Source: an uncultured Gammaproteobacteria bacterium
Lineage (GTDB): Bacteria > Pseudomonadota > Gammaproteobacteria > GCA-001735895
Direction of reading: 5' to 3'
DNA: 11,405 nucleotides
Assembly (NCBI GenBank): GCA_937980285.1
Contig: CALJQI010000011.1
Coordinates: 1 to 11,405, forward strand
Part shown: positions 1-7,955 of the stretch, piece by piece
Position numbering within the stretch: position 1 is the first letter of the stretch
How the letters are laid out: every line of letters starts with the position of its first letter
The notes under the pieces: generated by a model
Database searches by the model: none
The model's input: the letters and a program-made list of their open reading frames with translations, nothing else
Told to the model about the DNA's origin: nothing
Translations under genes and position numbers: made by a program

Positions 1-1223
1 AGGCGCGACTGCAGTTCGACCGCGGGGACGTTGCGGCTTTGTATCAGAGCCTGTTTAACCGAGATCGGCCCAATGAATCGCTTGTCAAAATTCTCCGGCG
101 TAAAACCGCCAAACCGACGCGGAGAATCCTTCAGCAAGGACGACGGATGCACCAGGCCTTCATCCATCGACAATGCGTATACAAAGGGCTTCAGGGTCGA
201 GCCGGGCGAGCGCCTGGCCAGCGTGCCGTTGACCTGCCCGTGAATCTCGCCGTTAAAAAAATCGGCCGAACCTACCATCGCTTCGATCGCCATGGTTTTA
301 TAATTGAGCAGCAGCACGGCGGCATTATTGATACCTTCGCTCGCCCTGGCGCCGACGTACTCGCTGACCATCCTGCTGACGATTTGCTGCTTGTTCGAGT
401 CCAGCGTGGTATCGACATAACCGTGCTCCCAGCGCGGCAATCGACGCTCGACGAAGTCGACGAAATGCGGCGCCGCGAACGGCAGGCTTTCTATCGTGCC
501 GATCTTGAGCGGCAGATCGAAGCTGCCAACTTTGCCGGCGTCTTCGGGGTGATGCTCGAGCCACCTTTCGAGCAAATTGGCGCGCGCCTGCAACAAGCGT
601 TCGTATCCCGTTGCCGAGGCTGGATTTCGTTTGCCCGGATTTTGCGGAATCACCGCCAGGGTCAGAGCTTCGGGCAGGCTTAATTGCTCGGCCGTCTTGC
701 CGAAATATATCTGGCTGGCGGCCCCGATGCCTTCGATATTGCGCCCGTATGGCGCGAGATTCAGGTAAATCTGCAGAATATCCTGCTTCGAATAGTGCCG
801 GCTCAATTGTATCGCGCGCAGGATTTGCTCGATCTTGCCGCCGATCGTATTCGACGGGATATTCCATTTCAGCCGGGCGACCTGCATCGCGATAGTCGAC
901 GCACCGATACGCCGCTCGCGCGTGATATAGGTACTCCAGAACGCGCGCAGCAATGCGGCGAAATCGACTCCCCAATGGCTGTAAAAATCCTGGTCCTCGT
1001 AAAGCAGGGTCGCTTCGATGAATCGGGGTGAAATCTGCTGCAGCGAACGATGAATCCGATAGCGATCGTCATCGGCCAGCGTCAGCCGCAACAGCTTGCC
1101 GTCACGATCGAGGTAGACATTGGAATAAGAAACATAGTGATCGATTTTCGGATGCGGAGTCAGCGCATAGACCAGCCCGGCGGCAACGAGTAAGACAACG
1201 AACGCGGCCGCCGATTTTTTCAT
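1..1223 (-). CDS. pbpC: Penicillin-binding protein 1C, N-terminal 407 residues (partial)
   Basis: Bifunctional class A PBP that polymerises glycan strands from lipid II and carries a transpeptidase domain, anchored in the inner membrane facing the periplasm. A single hydrophobic anchor covers residues 3-21. The GT51 transglycosylase follows: EDQDFYSHWG with the catalytic-type Glu at residue 76, GASTIAMQ at 107-114, then a KIEQ motif and the DILQIYLN / APYGRNIEGIGAAS block. The transpeptidase domain begins with SPGSTLKPF, giving the SxxK nucleophile Ser342 and Lys345, and SRN at 396-398 fits the SxN motif. The frame is open to the left edge, so the KTG motif and the usual PBP1C C-terminal domain lie outside the window (E. 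coli PBP1C is about 770 residues). The ATG at 1223 overlaps the TGA of the upstream macroglobulin gene as ATGA, implying translational coupling. Identification as PBP1C rather than PBP1A/1B rests on these motifs plus the A2M neighbour. Confidence 0.95.
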   Translation of the reverse strand, partial: MKKSAAAFVVLLVAAGLVYALTPHPKIDHYVSYSNVYLDRDGKLLRLTLADDDRYRIHRSLQQISPRFIEATLLYEDQDFYSHWGVDFAALLRAFWSTYITRERRIGASTIAMQVARLKWNIPSNTIGGKIEQILRAIQLSRHYSKQDILQIYLNLAPYGRNIEGIGAASQIYFGKTAEQLSLPEALTLAVIPQNPGKRNPASATGYERLLQARANLLERWLEHHPEDAGKVGSFDLPLKIGTIESLPFAAPHFVDFVERRLPRWEHGYVDTTLDSNKQQIVSRMVSEYVGARASEGINNAAVLLLNYKTMAIEAMVGSADFFNGEIHGQVNGTLARRSPGSTLKPFVYALSMDEGLVHPSSLLKDSPRRFGGFTPENFDKRFIGPISVKQALIQSRNVPAVELQSR

Positions 1224-4200
1224 TGCGAGGCAACGACCTCGAAGCGGCCGGGCACGGTATTCGCCCGTATCGAGCGGTCATACATGGATTCGGCATAAGA
1301 CGACGGAATGACGAAGCTGCCGGCGGCTGTCAACTTGACGCGGTATTTCAGCTCCCGCAGCTGGCTGCCGAAGCTGCCGTAGAAAACCACCCGGTCTTCA
1401 CGGATATCGAGGTAATCAGCGCGCCAGTTGCGCGCAGTCGCCGAAACCGATCTGCGCAGCACTTCGAAGCCGCCTGGCAACAGGTCGATGATCGCAATGT
1501 TATCCAGCCGCCGATCATCCAGCGCACGTACCTTGAGGCGCACGGTGAGCTCCTTACCCTGCTCGAAGCGAGTGACCGGATTGCCATCGTCATCGACGAA
1601 GTCGCGGAAGATCTCGATACCCTCTGCCACAGCCTTTTGCGGCAACTTGTCGTCATAACCAGCTTGCAGGTTGAGGTAGTACATCGGTTTTTCGCCTTCG
1701 ATTTCGAGCCTGGCGGTGCCGTTGTCGTAGGCGGCGGTCAAGAAGGGCCGCGCCACCGCTGCCAGCACGCGCCGTTGACCTGCCTGATCGATTGCGCTGA
1801 AATCGATCGATTCCTGGTAATTACCCGATGTCACCAGTTCGCTGTAGGCGCCCAGAGCGAGTATCGCGTAGGCCGAGGAAATCGTGTTGTAGCTGCCCTG
1901 GAAAATTTTCTGCGTCAACTGGTGAATGTGCTCGCCTTCGAGCTCGCCCGCCCTGTCGGGAAAGTGCTTCGCCAGCAGATAAATATACTGCGCGTCGATT
2001 GCCAGCAGTGAATGGAAATCGTCCAGCGCCTGATGCTGGTTACTGTTCAACTCGTAATTCCTGATCAGCCGTGCGGCCTCCTCGTCTTTCTGTAGCAGCT
2101 GGTAGGTGGCGGCCATGTAGGCCGCGAGCAGATCCTTTTTCCAGGTTTTGGCGTGGTTGCGATCGAGGTTTTCTTCCAGGTCGACAAGATAGTTGGTGCT
2201 AACCACTCCCATGCGCGTCAGCAGATAAATCGCGTTGGCCCTGCCGCGCGCATCGCCCAGCGTCCTGCCTGGTTTTGCCGCGTAGGATTGCAGAAAATCC
2301 TTGCCCCGCTGCAAAAGGTCGGCCGGCACCGGAATTCCGCGCTGACTGGCTTCCAGCAGGAAGTGCATGACATACACCGACGGGTAGTCAGCCGAGCGCG
2401 CATGCCCCGGCCAGAAAGCGAAACCGCCATCGGCCAGTTGCCGCTCGCGTAACTTGTCGATCAACTGCGCGAAATGCGCCTCGACATCGCCGACATGCGG
2501 CGCATAGGCCGGATGCGCCATCAAACCGACCAGCGGAAAAACCTTACTTACCACTTGCTCGGTGCAGCCGTGCGGGAATTTATCGAGATAAGTCGTCAAA
2601 CCGTCGACGATGACCAGCGGGCTGGCCGAGGCGGTCACCGATTGCTGCGACAATTCCGGCAGCAGGCTGCGGCTCAGCTCGATGTCAAAGGTTTTATCCT
2701 CGCTGAATCCACTCTCGACCCGGGTTTCATAACTGATTGCCGGACGTATGCTGAGACTTGCCGTGCGTGACGAATCTTCGTTTTCATGCCTGACGCTGAA
2801 TTTCAACTCGGCCGCCCCGAGCTTGCTCCTGGCCCTGGCTCGGAAGCGATACCTGCCCTCGCCACCTTCATCGATTTCCAGTCGCGTCGAGGTTTCGCCG
2901 ATAATTTCGATATGCTCGGAGGCGCTGATTTCGAGGTCGACAGGCGCCTTCTTACCCGAGCCCTCGATGATATTGGCAATACCCACGGTCACCTCGAATT
3001 CATCGCCGGGCGCGGCCTGGGTCAACAGGTTGGGCGATATGACAAAGGGCCCGCGTACTATCGAGCGCCTGCTGACAGCGCCGACCGCGGTATCGCTGAC
3101 AGCAACCGCCATCACCCGCAGCTCGCCGGCAAAGGTGTCGGGCACATCGAAACTGACCCTGCGCTTTTCGCTGTCCGCAGGAAAAATACCGGACCAGAAA
3201 ACTGCGGGTTTATCGGCCTTGCGCACAAACGGATTGAGATTCTGAGCCAGCATTGCCATTTCTTCCGCAGCCACACCGCCGCCAGCGGCGGACAATCCCT
3301 TGACCACATCGAATTCGGGCAGAATCAAATCGAGAATTTGCAGCGTGCTCACATCGAGCATTCGTTTTTTCAGGAAATGCTCGAGCGGCGCCGGGGTCTG
3401 GTAACCGGCCACCTGCAGTATTCCCTCGTTGACAGCGAATACCGCAATGCGCGACGGCCTCGAGGTGCTGAATTCGATTTGCATCGGCTTGCCCGGGCGA
3501 ACGATCTCGCCGGCTTCAAGGCTAATGTCCACGCGGCTCCGGCTCTTGTCGATCGAAAACGGCTGCACCGCGTAACTCAAGGGGCTGGTGAACACCTCCT
3601 TTGAGTTCAGGTCGCGCACGAAGGCGACATTGACATAGCCGTTGCCTTCGAGATCCGCCGGAACGCGAATGGTTTGAACGGAACTTTCGGTCTCGGACTC
3701 GAACCATTTGAAATGATGCACGCGGTCGCTTTCGATCGTAATCAGTCCGGCACCGGCGTAGGGCGCGCGAATACTCATTTCGATCAGATCGCCGGCAAAG
3801 TAATCCGATTTGTCGAGTTTCAACTGCAGCTCGGCGTTCTTGTCTATCTTGCCGGCGAGGTTGGCAAAACCGGCTACGGAAAATTCGAGCCGCGCCAGGC
3901 GCAGGTTCTGCCGATCGACTACTTCGAGCGCAAAATCACCGGGCGTGGTGGTATCGACGGGATACCGGTATCCGTCGACTGCGATACTGAGCGCCTGGCT
4001 GCTTAGCTCAACTTCCTTCTCCACCGTCTGGTACTTGTAGGTATTGTTTTGTTGCTTGACCAGGGTCGATATTTGCTGGATTTCGATCAGCCTCAATTGC
4101 AGGTTCGAAATCTCCTGGCGCTGCAGGGCTTTGTCGACCGCGATGAATTCTATATTGCGCTCACTTTCCGCGCTGATGTAGTCGAGATCGCCATCGGCCT

Positions 4201-6973
4201 TGTAGCCGACGATTGTCTGCAGGGGCGAAATCAGAGCGCTATTACTGGCGATGACACTGCGCCCACCGGCCTGGTCGAAGCCCTCGGCAACAAAACGCAA
4301 TCGGTAAGTACCTTCACGGAAAGCATCCAGATCGATTTCAAAACGCGCTTCGCCGTCGGCATCCGTCTGCTGGTCCGGCAGGAACTGATCGAGCCTGAGC
4401 GGCTCCTTGTCGCGATCGAAATGCGCATCGGTAAACTGGTAATCCTGATACTCTTTGAAACGAAAATCATGGGGTTCGATAATGACCCGTCCCGATATTT
4501 TCCGCTCCTGCGCCGGCGTGCCAAAAAGGTTGGTTAACACCACCTTTGAAACCAGTTTTTGCTGGGTATTCCAGCCTTTGCCAACAGTTTCGAGCAACTC
4601 ACTGCTGATCTTCATCGTATCGGGCTGGAACTCTTCGACATCGAATCGTACGCTGCCGATTTGACGGCCACGCTTCTGGTTGTCGCGCACCAGGTGCAGG
4701 TTAGCGTAGTAAATGCCGGTAATCGTGGTCGGCTCGGTGGCAAACTGGAAATCCAGAAACCCTTTTTCCGGCAGACTTACCCGGCGCACCTGCGCCTCCT
4801 GGTGGCGCGGCCCGACAATCACGACTTCGAGCGGAATGTCTTCGACGTTAGACATATCGAAATTTTTGACAATCATGCCGAGATTTACCGTCTCGCCGGG
4901 GCGGTAGATTCCGCGATCCGAGAATAGGTAGGCATTCAGCGATTTGTCATCCTGCCCCGCGGGCCTGACGCCGCCGATATCAAAACGCGACAGGTTAATC
5001 TGACGCGAACTGCGGTTATAGGGCATGAAAGAATGATCTTTCGCGTTTTTAATCACGTAAACCGTCGGTTGTTTCTCCTGCTTGAAGCCCCTGGTCGACG
5101 GCAGCGATAGATGTCCCCGCTGATCTGTGTTGCCGGTTAATATCGGGATACCGTTTTTGCCTAGCAACTCCACCCGGGCGTCGGCCACCGGCGTGCCGTC
5201 CGCTATCGACTGCACAAACAAATCATGGCTGCGATCGGCATTATTCTTAACAATGACCCCGAGATCGGTCACCAGTATCAGGCGCCTGTCGTCGACGCCG
5301 CGAATTTCTCGCTGCCTTTTTTCGTCCCAGCCCTTGATCTCGACGAAAAACAGGCCGAAGCGATCTTCATTACGCGGCAGATACTGGTTCAAATCGATCG
5401 AGAAGTAATTCGCCTTGCCCGGGTGCTTCTTTTCCAGCTTCAGAATCAGGCTATCGATCTCGGTAATATTCTCCTCGTTGAAATTCCAGGCATTGAAGCG
5501 TGGATTCGAGATATCGCCTTCGGTCTGAGAAACCAGGTGATTCAACTGCCCTTCGATCATCTTGCCCACCACCAGCTTGACCGACGACAATCCGCGGGTT
5601 AACACGCTCAGCTGCTGCCCGCCCGAATAGGTCAGGATCGAACCTTCGCCGGCGATCTTCGCCTCGCGCGGATAAGGGGGGATTTCCAGCACGCTGTCGT
5701 AAAACGAGCGATGCACAAACTTGTTCACCGAGGTGAACCCCTTGTCGATGCGGAAGTACAGCTGGCGCCGCTCCGGCACATCGACTACCAGGCTGTATAG
5801 CCTGGCGTAGTTGCGCTCGTTGGGAACGATGCGAAACTTCACTGGCTCGCTATTGTTAAGCACATTTGAAGTAACTTCGCGCGCGCTGCGCCAGAAATCC
5901 TTGCCATGAGGCTGGCCGCGGCCCGGCAGCAAGTGCAGCGAAAGCTTTTCCAACAGTTCGTCCTGCTCGATATCATCGGTAAATTCGACAACCAGCAATT
6001 GCTCCGGCTCGTCGCTTTCGTTTCTGACGATCTGCATACGCGCCGAGCTTACCTTGAGGAAGCTGAATAAATCGGGCACCAGGATTTTGTCTTCGAGCGC
6101 TGCCGCCGAGGCCTCGCCGCCGAGGATGGTGCCGACGCCCTCATCCAGGCTGAGCTTCATGTAGTTTGGATTCTCAGGCAGGCTTACCGCTTCCGACTGC
6201 ACATAAGCCTCGCGGCTGTTTTCATCGTAGGTCACGGTAAAGCGATACGGCCTGGGCTCGGTTTCGATTTTCGTATCCGAGGGTCGCATTTCCATTTTCA
6301 GCCTGGCTTCCAGCGACTTCTTATCGACCGGGTGGCTGAAAGTGATGGTCGAGATCACGCGTCGGACGCTGATATCGACCGGATCCTGGTAAAACTCGAT
6401 GCTGCCGATACGAGGAGTGAATTCGGGGGTAGTAAAAGTCGCGCTATCCTCGGACAATCGCGTATCTTCGGAAAAAACAGCCTCGCTGAAACTGACCGTA
6501 TACTCTACGCCCGCCGGCCAGTCAGTTTCGGGTTCAAATTCGATTCGCCGATCGTCGCGCCACAGCCACTTGCCCGCTTTTGTCGGTGAAATCGAGATGC
6601 CTTCGAGGATTTCTTCGCCGACCAGATCGATTCTGGCAACCGACGGTGGGCCCGATGGTCGAGGTTGATTCTTTTTGAGAACCGAGTAATCGTAGTCAAA
6701 GTGTATTTCCAGGGAATCCGGCTGTGCATCCCTGTGGTTCGGCGTAATGCGAATTTGCGAGGCGCTGGCCTTGACCATTAGCGGACTGGGCAAGGAATCA
6801 TAATAGGCGTAGGCACCGATTCCCGCGATGACAAGGAACAGCAACGCGGCGAAACCCTTGCGATAAGTTTTGGCAAGACGATCGAGCGAGGTCAGCCAGG
6901 GCGGCGCAGACCAGCTGAAACGGCCAATCAGCAGGGCGAGAACGGTAAACGGAAACAATAGTAGTTTTTTCAT
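1220..6973 (-). CDS. Bacterial alpha-2-macroglobulin (large form, thioester-containing)
   Basis: A 1,917-residue protease-trap protein of the COG2373/YfhM superfamily, expected in the periplasm on a membrane anchor. The N-terminus has two hydrophobic stretches (about 3-18 and 41-58) around a basic loop and no cysteine, so it is not a lipoprotein like E. coli YfhM. Beta-sandwich MG domains follow; the hallmark RGIYRPGE sits at 687-694. A bait-region-type domain spans roughly 1048-1205. The segment ILDLILPEF, then a short Gly/Ala linker near 1225-1245, is the likely bait equivalent. WSGIF near 1260 opens the A2M domain. The thioester motif GCTEQ is intact, with Cys1470 and Gln1473, and is followed by a helical thioester domain. 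The C-terminus has the family-typical AESMYD segment. The start has a good ribosome site (AAGGA, 6 nt spacer). No frameshift was seen. It is longer than E. coli YfhM (about 1,650 residues). The trapping role is family knowledge; anchor topology is inferred. Confidence 0.95.
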   Translation of the reverse strand: MKKLLLFPFTVLALLIGRFSWSAPPWLTSLDRLAKTYRKGFAALLFLVIAGIGAYAYYDSLPSPLMVKASASQIRITPNHRDAQPDSLEIHFDYDYSVLKKNQPRPSGPPSVARIDLVGEEILEGISISPTKAGKWLWRDDRRIEFEPETDWPAGVEYTVSFSEAVFSEDTRLSEDSATFTTPEFTPRIGSIEFYQDPVDISVRRVISTITFSHPVDKKSLEARLKMEMRPSDTKIETEPRPYRFTVTYDENSREAYVQSEAVSLPENPNYMKLSLDEGVGTILGGEASAAALEDKILVPDLFSFLKVSSARMQIVRNESDEPEQLLVVEFTDDIEQDELLEKLSLHLLPGRGQPHGKDFWRSAREVTSNVLNNSEPVKFRIVPNERNYARLYSLVVDVPERRQLYFRIDKGFTSVNKFVHRSFYDSVLEIPPYPREAKIAGEGSILTYSGGQQLSVLTRGLSSVKLVVGKMIEGQLNHLVSQTEGDISNPRFNAWNFNEENITEIDSLILKLEKKHPGKANYFSIDLNQYLPRNEDRFGLFFVEIKGWDEKRQREIRGVDDRRLILVTDLGVIVKNNADRSHDLFVQSIADGTPVADARVELLGKNGIPILTGNTDQRGHLSLPSTRGFKQEKQPTVYVIKNAKDHSFMPYNRSSRQINLSRFDIGGVRPAGQDDKSLNAYLFSDRGIYRPGETVNLGMIVKNFDMSNVEDIPLEVVIVGPRHQEAQVRRVSLPEKGFLDFQFATEPTTITGIYYANLHLVRDNQKRGRQIGSVRFDVEEFQPDTMKISSELLETVGKGWNTQQKLVSKVVLTNLFGTPAQERKISGRVIIEPHDFRFKEYQDYQFTDAHFDRDKEPLRLDQFLPDQQTDADGEARFEIDLDAFREGTYRLRFVAEGFDQAGGRSVIASNSALISPLQTIVGYKADGDLDYISAESERNIEFIAVDKALQRQEISNLQLRLIEIQQISTLVKQQNNTYKYQTVEKEVELSSQALSIAVDGYRYPVDTTTPGDFALEVVDRQNLRLARLEFSVAGFANLAGKIDKNAELQLKLDKSDYFAGDLIEMSIRAPYAGAGLITIESDRVHHFKWFESETESSVQTIRVPADLEGNGYVNVAFVRDLNSKEVFTSPLSYAVQPFSIDKSRSRVDISLEAGEIVRPGKPMQIEFSTSRPSRIAVFAVNEGILQVAGYQTPAPLEHFLKKRMLDVSTLQILDLILPEFDVVKGLSAAGGGVAAEEMAMLAQNLNPFVRKADKPAVFWSGIFPADSEKRRVSFDVPDTFAGELRVMAVAVSDTAVGAVSRRSIVRGPFVISPNLLTQAAPGDEFEVTVGIANIIEGSGKKAPVDLEISASEHIEIIGETSTRLEIDEGGEGRYRFRARARSKLGAAELKFSVRHENEDSSRTASLSIRPAISYETRVESGFSEDKTFDIELSRSLLPELSQQSVTASASPLVIVDGLTTYLDKFPHGCTEQVVSKVFPLVGLMAHPAYAPHVGDVEAHFAQLIDKLRERQLADGGFAFWPGHARSADYPSVYVMHFLLEASQRGIPVPADLLQRGKDFLQSYAAKPGRTLGDARGRANAIYLLTRMGVVSTNYLVDLEENLDRNHAKTWKKDLLAAYMAATYQLLQKDEEAARLIRNYELNSNQHQALDDFHSLLAIDAQYIYLLAKHFPDRAGELEGEHIHQLTQKIFQGSYNTISSAYAILALGAYSELVTSGNYQESIDFSAIDQAGQRRVLAAVARPFLTAAYDNGTARLEIEGEKPMYYLNLQAGYDDKLPQKAVAEGIEIFRDFVDDDGNPVTRFEQGKELTVRLKVRALDDRRLDNIAIIDLLPGGFEVLRRSVSATARNWRADYLDIREDRVVFYGSFGSQLRELKYRVKLTAAGSFVIPSSYAESMYDRSIRANTVPGRFEVVASQ
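1221..1241 (-). promoter_or_regulatory. A2M/pbpC ATGA junction with start-proximal hairpin
   Basis: The macroglobulin stop (1222-1220) and the pbpC start (1223-1221) share bases as ATGA. On the transcript, CGAGG (1241-1237) can pair with CCTCG (1230-1226) across a 6-nt loop. This 5-bp GC-rich stem ends two bases before the AUG. GAGG in its 5' arm is the only Shine-Dalgarno-like stretch nearby and lies about 13 nt from the start. pbpC translation therefore probably depends on ribosomes finishing the macroglobulin gene. The coupling is inference; the overlap and inverted repeat are seen directly. Confidence 0.5.
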
Positions 6974-7075
6974 GCCTGTTCCTTGATCGGAATTATTCTA
7001 TCGGGACCGTTGAGCCTGGAGCACAGGCCATCCAGAAGCGGCTCGAATCAAAGCCATCCCCGTCCAGCCTTAAGT
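6974..7075 (-). promoter_or_regulatory. Gap between M15 peptidase and A2M genes, with A2M ribosome binding site
   Basis: These 102 bp hold no gene. On the minus strand AAGGA (6984-6980) lies 6 nt before the macroglobulin ATG and supports that start. TAGAAT (7000-6995) resembles a -10 box, but no convincing -35 lies 16-18 bp upstream, so an internal promoter is only a possibility. Two mutually exclusive small hairpins overlap here: GCCTG/CAGGC (7028-7024 with 7018-7014) and CTGGA/TCCAG (7035-7031 with 7020-7016). Neither is followed by a run of T, so no intrinsic terminator separates the two genes. Confidence 0.4.
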
Positions 7076-7702
7076 TTAGTAACCCTGCGGGGAAAAATGC
7101 ATAAAATCTTTTTGTTTGCCTACGATTTCCCCGCCCCATTTCAAGCCCAGGTCTTCAAGCGCATGGACGATGTTACTGTCCGCGGTCAGCGACTCCGGCT
7201 GCCCGGGATCCCAGCGCCCGCCGCGAATCAGGCGACAGGCGTCGTTGAAAACCAGGCAATTGTCGTACAGGCCGTTGCTGTCGGGATTGACGTCGATCGC
7301 AATGCCGAACGAGTGGTTGCTGAAACGGGTACGAGTGCCATTTTCGTCCACATCGCCACGAGTTTTGCCGACCCGGTAACCGACAATAAGGCGCAACGGT
7401 TCGCCCTGGCTTATCAGATCTTCGAGCGTGTCCCGCAGCCGGGGCGCGAGCACCCGGCAGATGCTGAAGGGTTTCAGCGGCGAGATGGCGATGCTGCGCT
7501 GATCCTGCTCGCAAACGCTGCAGCCGGTATAAGCGTCGATCTCTTCGTCGGTCAACTCGGCAAAGGGCTTGTTTACGGTCGTATGCTTAACCGCCGATTT
7601 GGTAACCGTATTCCAGGAATAGGTCTGGTAGCTGCACATCTTTGCCGCATTTACCTGCGCGGCAGACACCAACAGAAAGAGCAGTATTAACGATCGAATC
7701 AT
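7076..7702 (-). CDS. Exported M15-family zinc peptidase (D-Ala-D-Ala carboxypeptidase / L,D-endopeptidase-like)
   Basis: A 208-residue secreted metallopeptidase-like protein. Residues 1-19 form a signal peptide with a likely cleavage site after V-N-A19. The M15 signature SNHSFGIAID (128-137) supplies two zinc ligands, His130 and Asp137. DFMHF near the C-terminus supplies the acidic residue Asp199 and the third ligand His202. This spacing is typical of VanY/CwlK-like enzymes that cut peptidoglycan stem peptides or crosslinks. Six cysteines remain in the mature part (23, 61, 64, 82, 149, 156), including a CSVC motif, which suggests disulfides in an oxidising periplasm. The gene points toward the macroglobulin and pbpC genes, 102 bp upstream, and may share their transcript. 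The start was chosen for the signal peptide, although no clear Shine-Dalgarno precedes it. The fold is well supported; the exact substrate (D,D, L,D or other) cannot be told from sequence. Confidence 0.88.
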   Translation of the reverse strand: MIRSLILLFLLVSAAQVNAAKMCSYQTYSWNTVTKSAVKHTTVNKPFAELTDEEIDAYTGCSVCEQDQRSIAISPLKPFSICRVLAPRLRDTLEDLISQGEPLRLIVGYRVGKTRGDVDENGTRTRFSNHSFGIAIDVNPDSNGLYDNCLVFNDACRLIRGGRWDPGQPESLTADSNIVHALEDLGLKWGGEIVGKQKDFMHFSPQGY

Positions 7703-7955
7703 TCGACAAAACCGTAGCAGGTGAAAATACTGGCCAGGTTCTCATGTAAACCGGGGCGCGGTCTTTTGAGCACGATAAAACAATTGCCGATGATTGATCA
7801 ATTTGAAATTTTATAACATACAGGTGCCGCGCGGTTCATGCTCCGGCTGTTTTTTCAGCTACACTGTTTCTTTAACGGAGCTCGCATTATCAAAGTAGCG
7901 GATAAGCCGGGTTCACACCGAATTGACGCATCGGCTTCAGGAGACCGCAAATCCG
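7703..7955. promoter_or_regulatory. Divergent intergenic region with AT-rich core and palindromes
   Basis: These 253 bp separate the divergent peptidase and secretin-like genes and should hold both promoters. Between about 7780 and 7820 the composition turns AT-rich. That core contains a perfect 10-bp palindrome ATTGATCAAT (7793-7802), overlapped by AATTT-G-AAATT (7800-7810), and then TATAAC (7812-7817). Further right are the palindrome CCGCGCGG (7827-7834) and GCTG-T6-CAGC (7846-7859). TACACT (7860-7865) could be a plus-strand -10 box, but its -35 is poor. No promoter can be fixed confidently on either strand. The AT-rich palindromes are plausible operator sites, which is inference. Confidence 0.45.
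7904..7943 (+). promoter_or_regulatory. Leader inverted repeat and ribosome binding site of the secretin-like gene
   Basis: AAGCCG (7904-7909) and CGGCTT (7932-7937) are exact inverted repeats, extendable by one G-U pair and enclosing about 22 nt. The Shine-Dalgarno AGGAG (7939-7943) begins two bases after the repeat. The ATG at 7956 is 12 nt beyond it, slightly longer than usual. A TTG at 7923 is in frame but lies before the Shine-Dalgarno and would put 11 residues ahead of the signal peptide, so 7956 is preferred. Confidence 0.45.

Noticed and set aside
325..975. Minus-strand open frame of 216 codons inside pbpC
   Set aside because: It is in a different frame from the GT51 and SxxK motifs and is Arg/Ala-rich with no recognisable domain. 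The true pbpC frame is open across the same region.
1028..2011. Plus-strand open frame of about 327 codons antisense to the macroglobulin C-terminus and pbpC start
   Set aside because: It spans two real minus-strand genes and has shadow-like composition with no domain.
6995..7000. Promoter for the macroglobulin gene at TAGAAT
   Set aside because: No acceptable -35 hexamer lies at 16-18 bp, so it was not called as a promoter.
7923..7955. TTG start adding 11 residues to the secretin-like protein
   Set aside because: The extension precedes the Shine-Dalgarno and would displace a well-formed signal peptide. The ATG at 7956 fits better.
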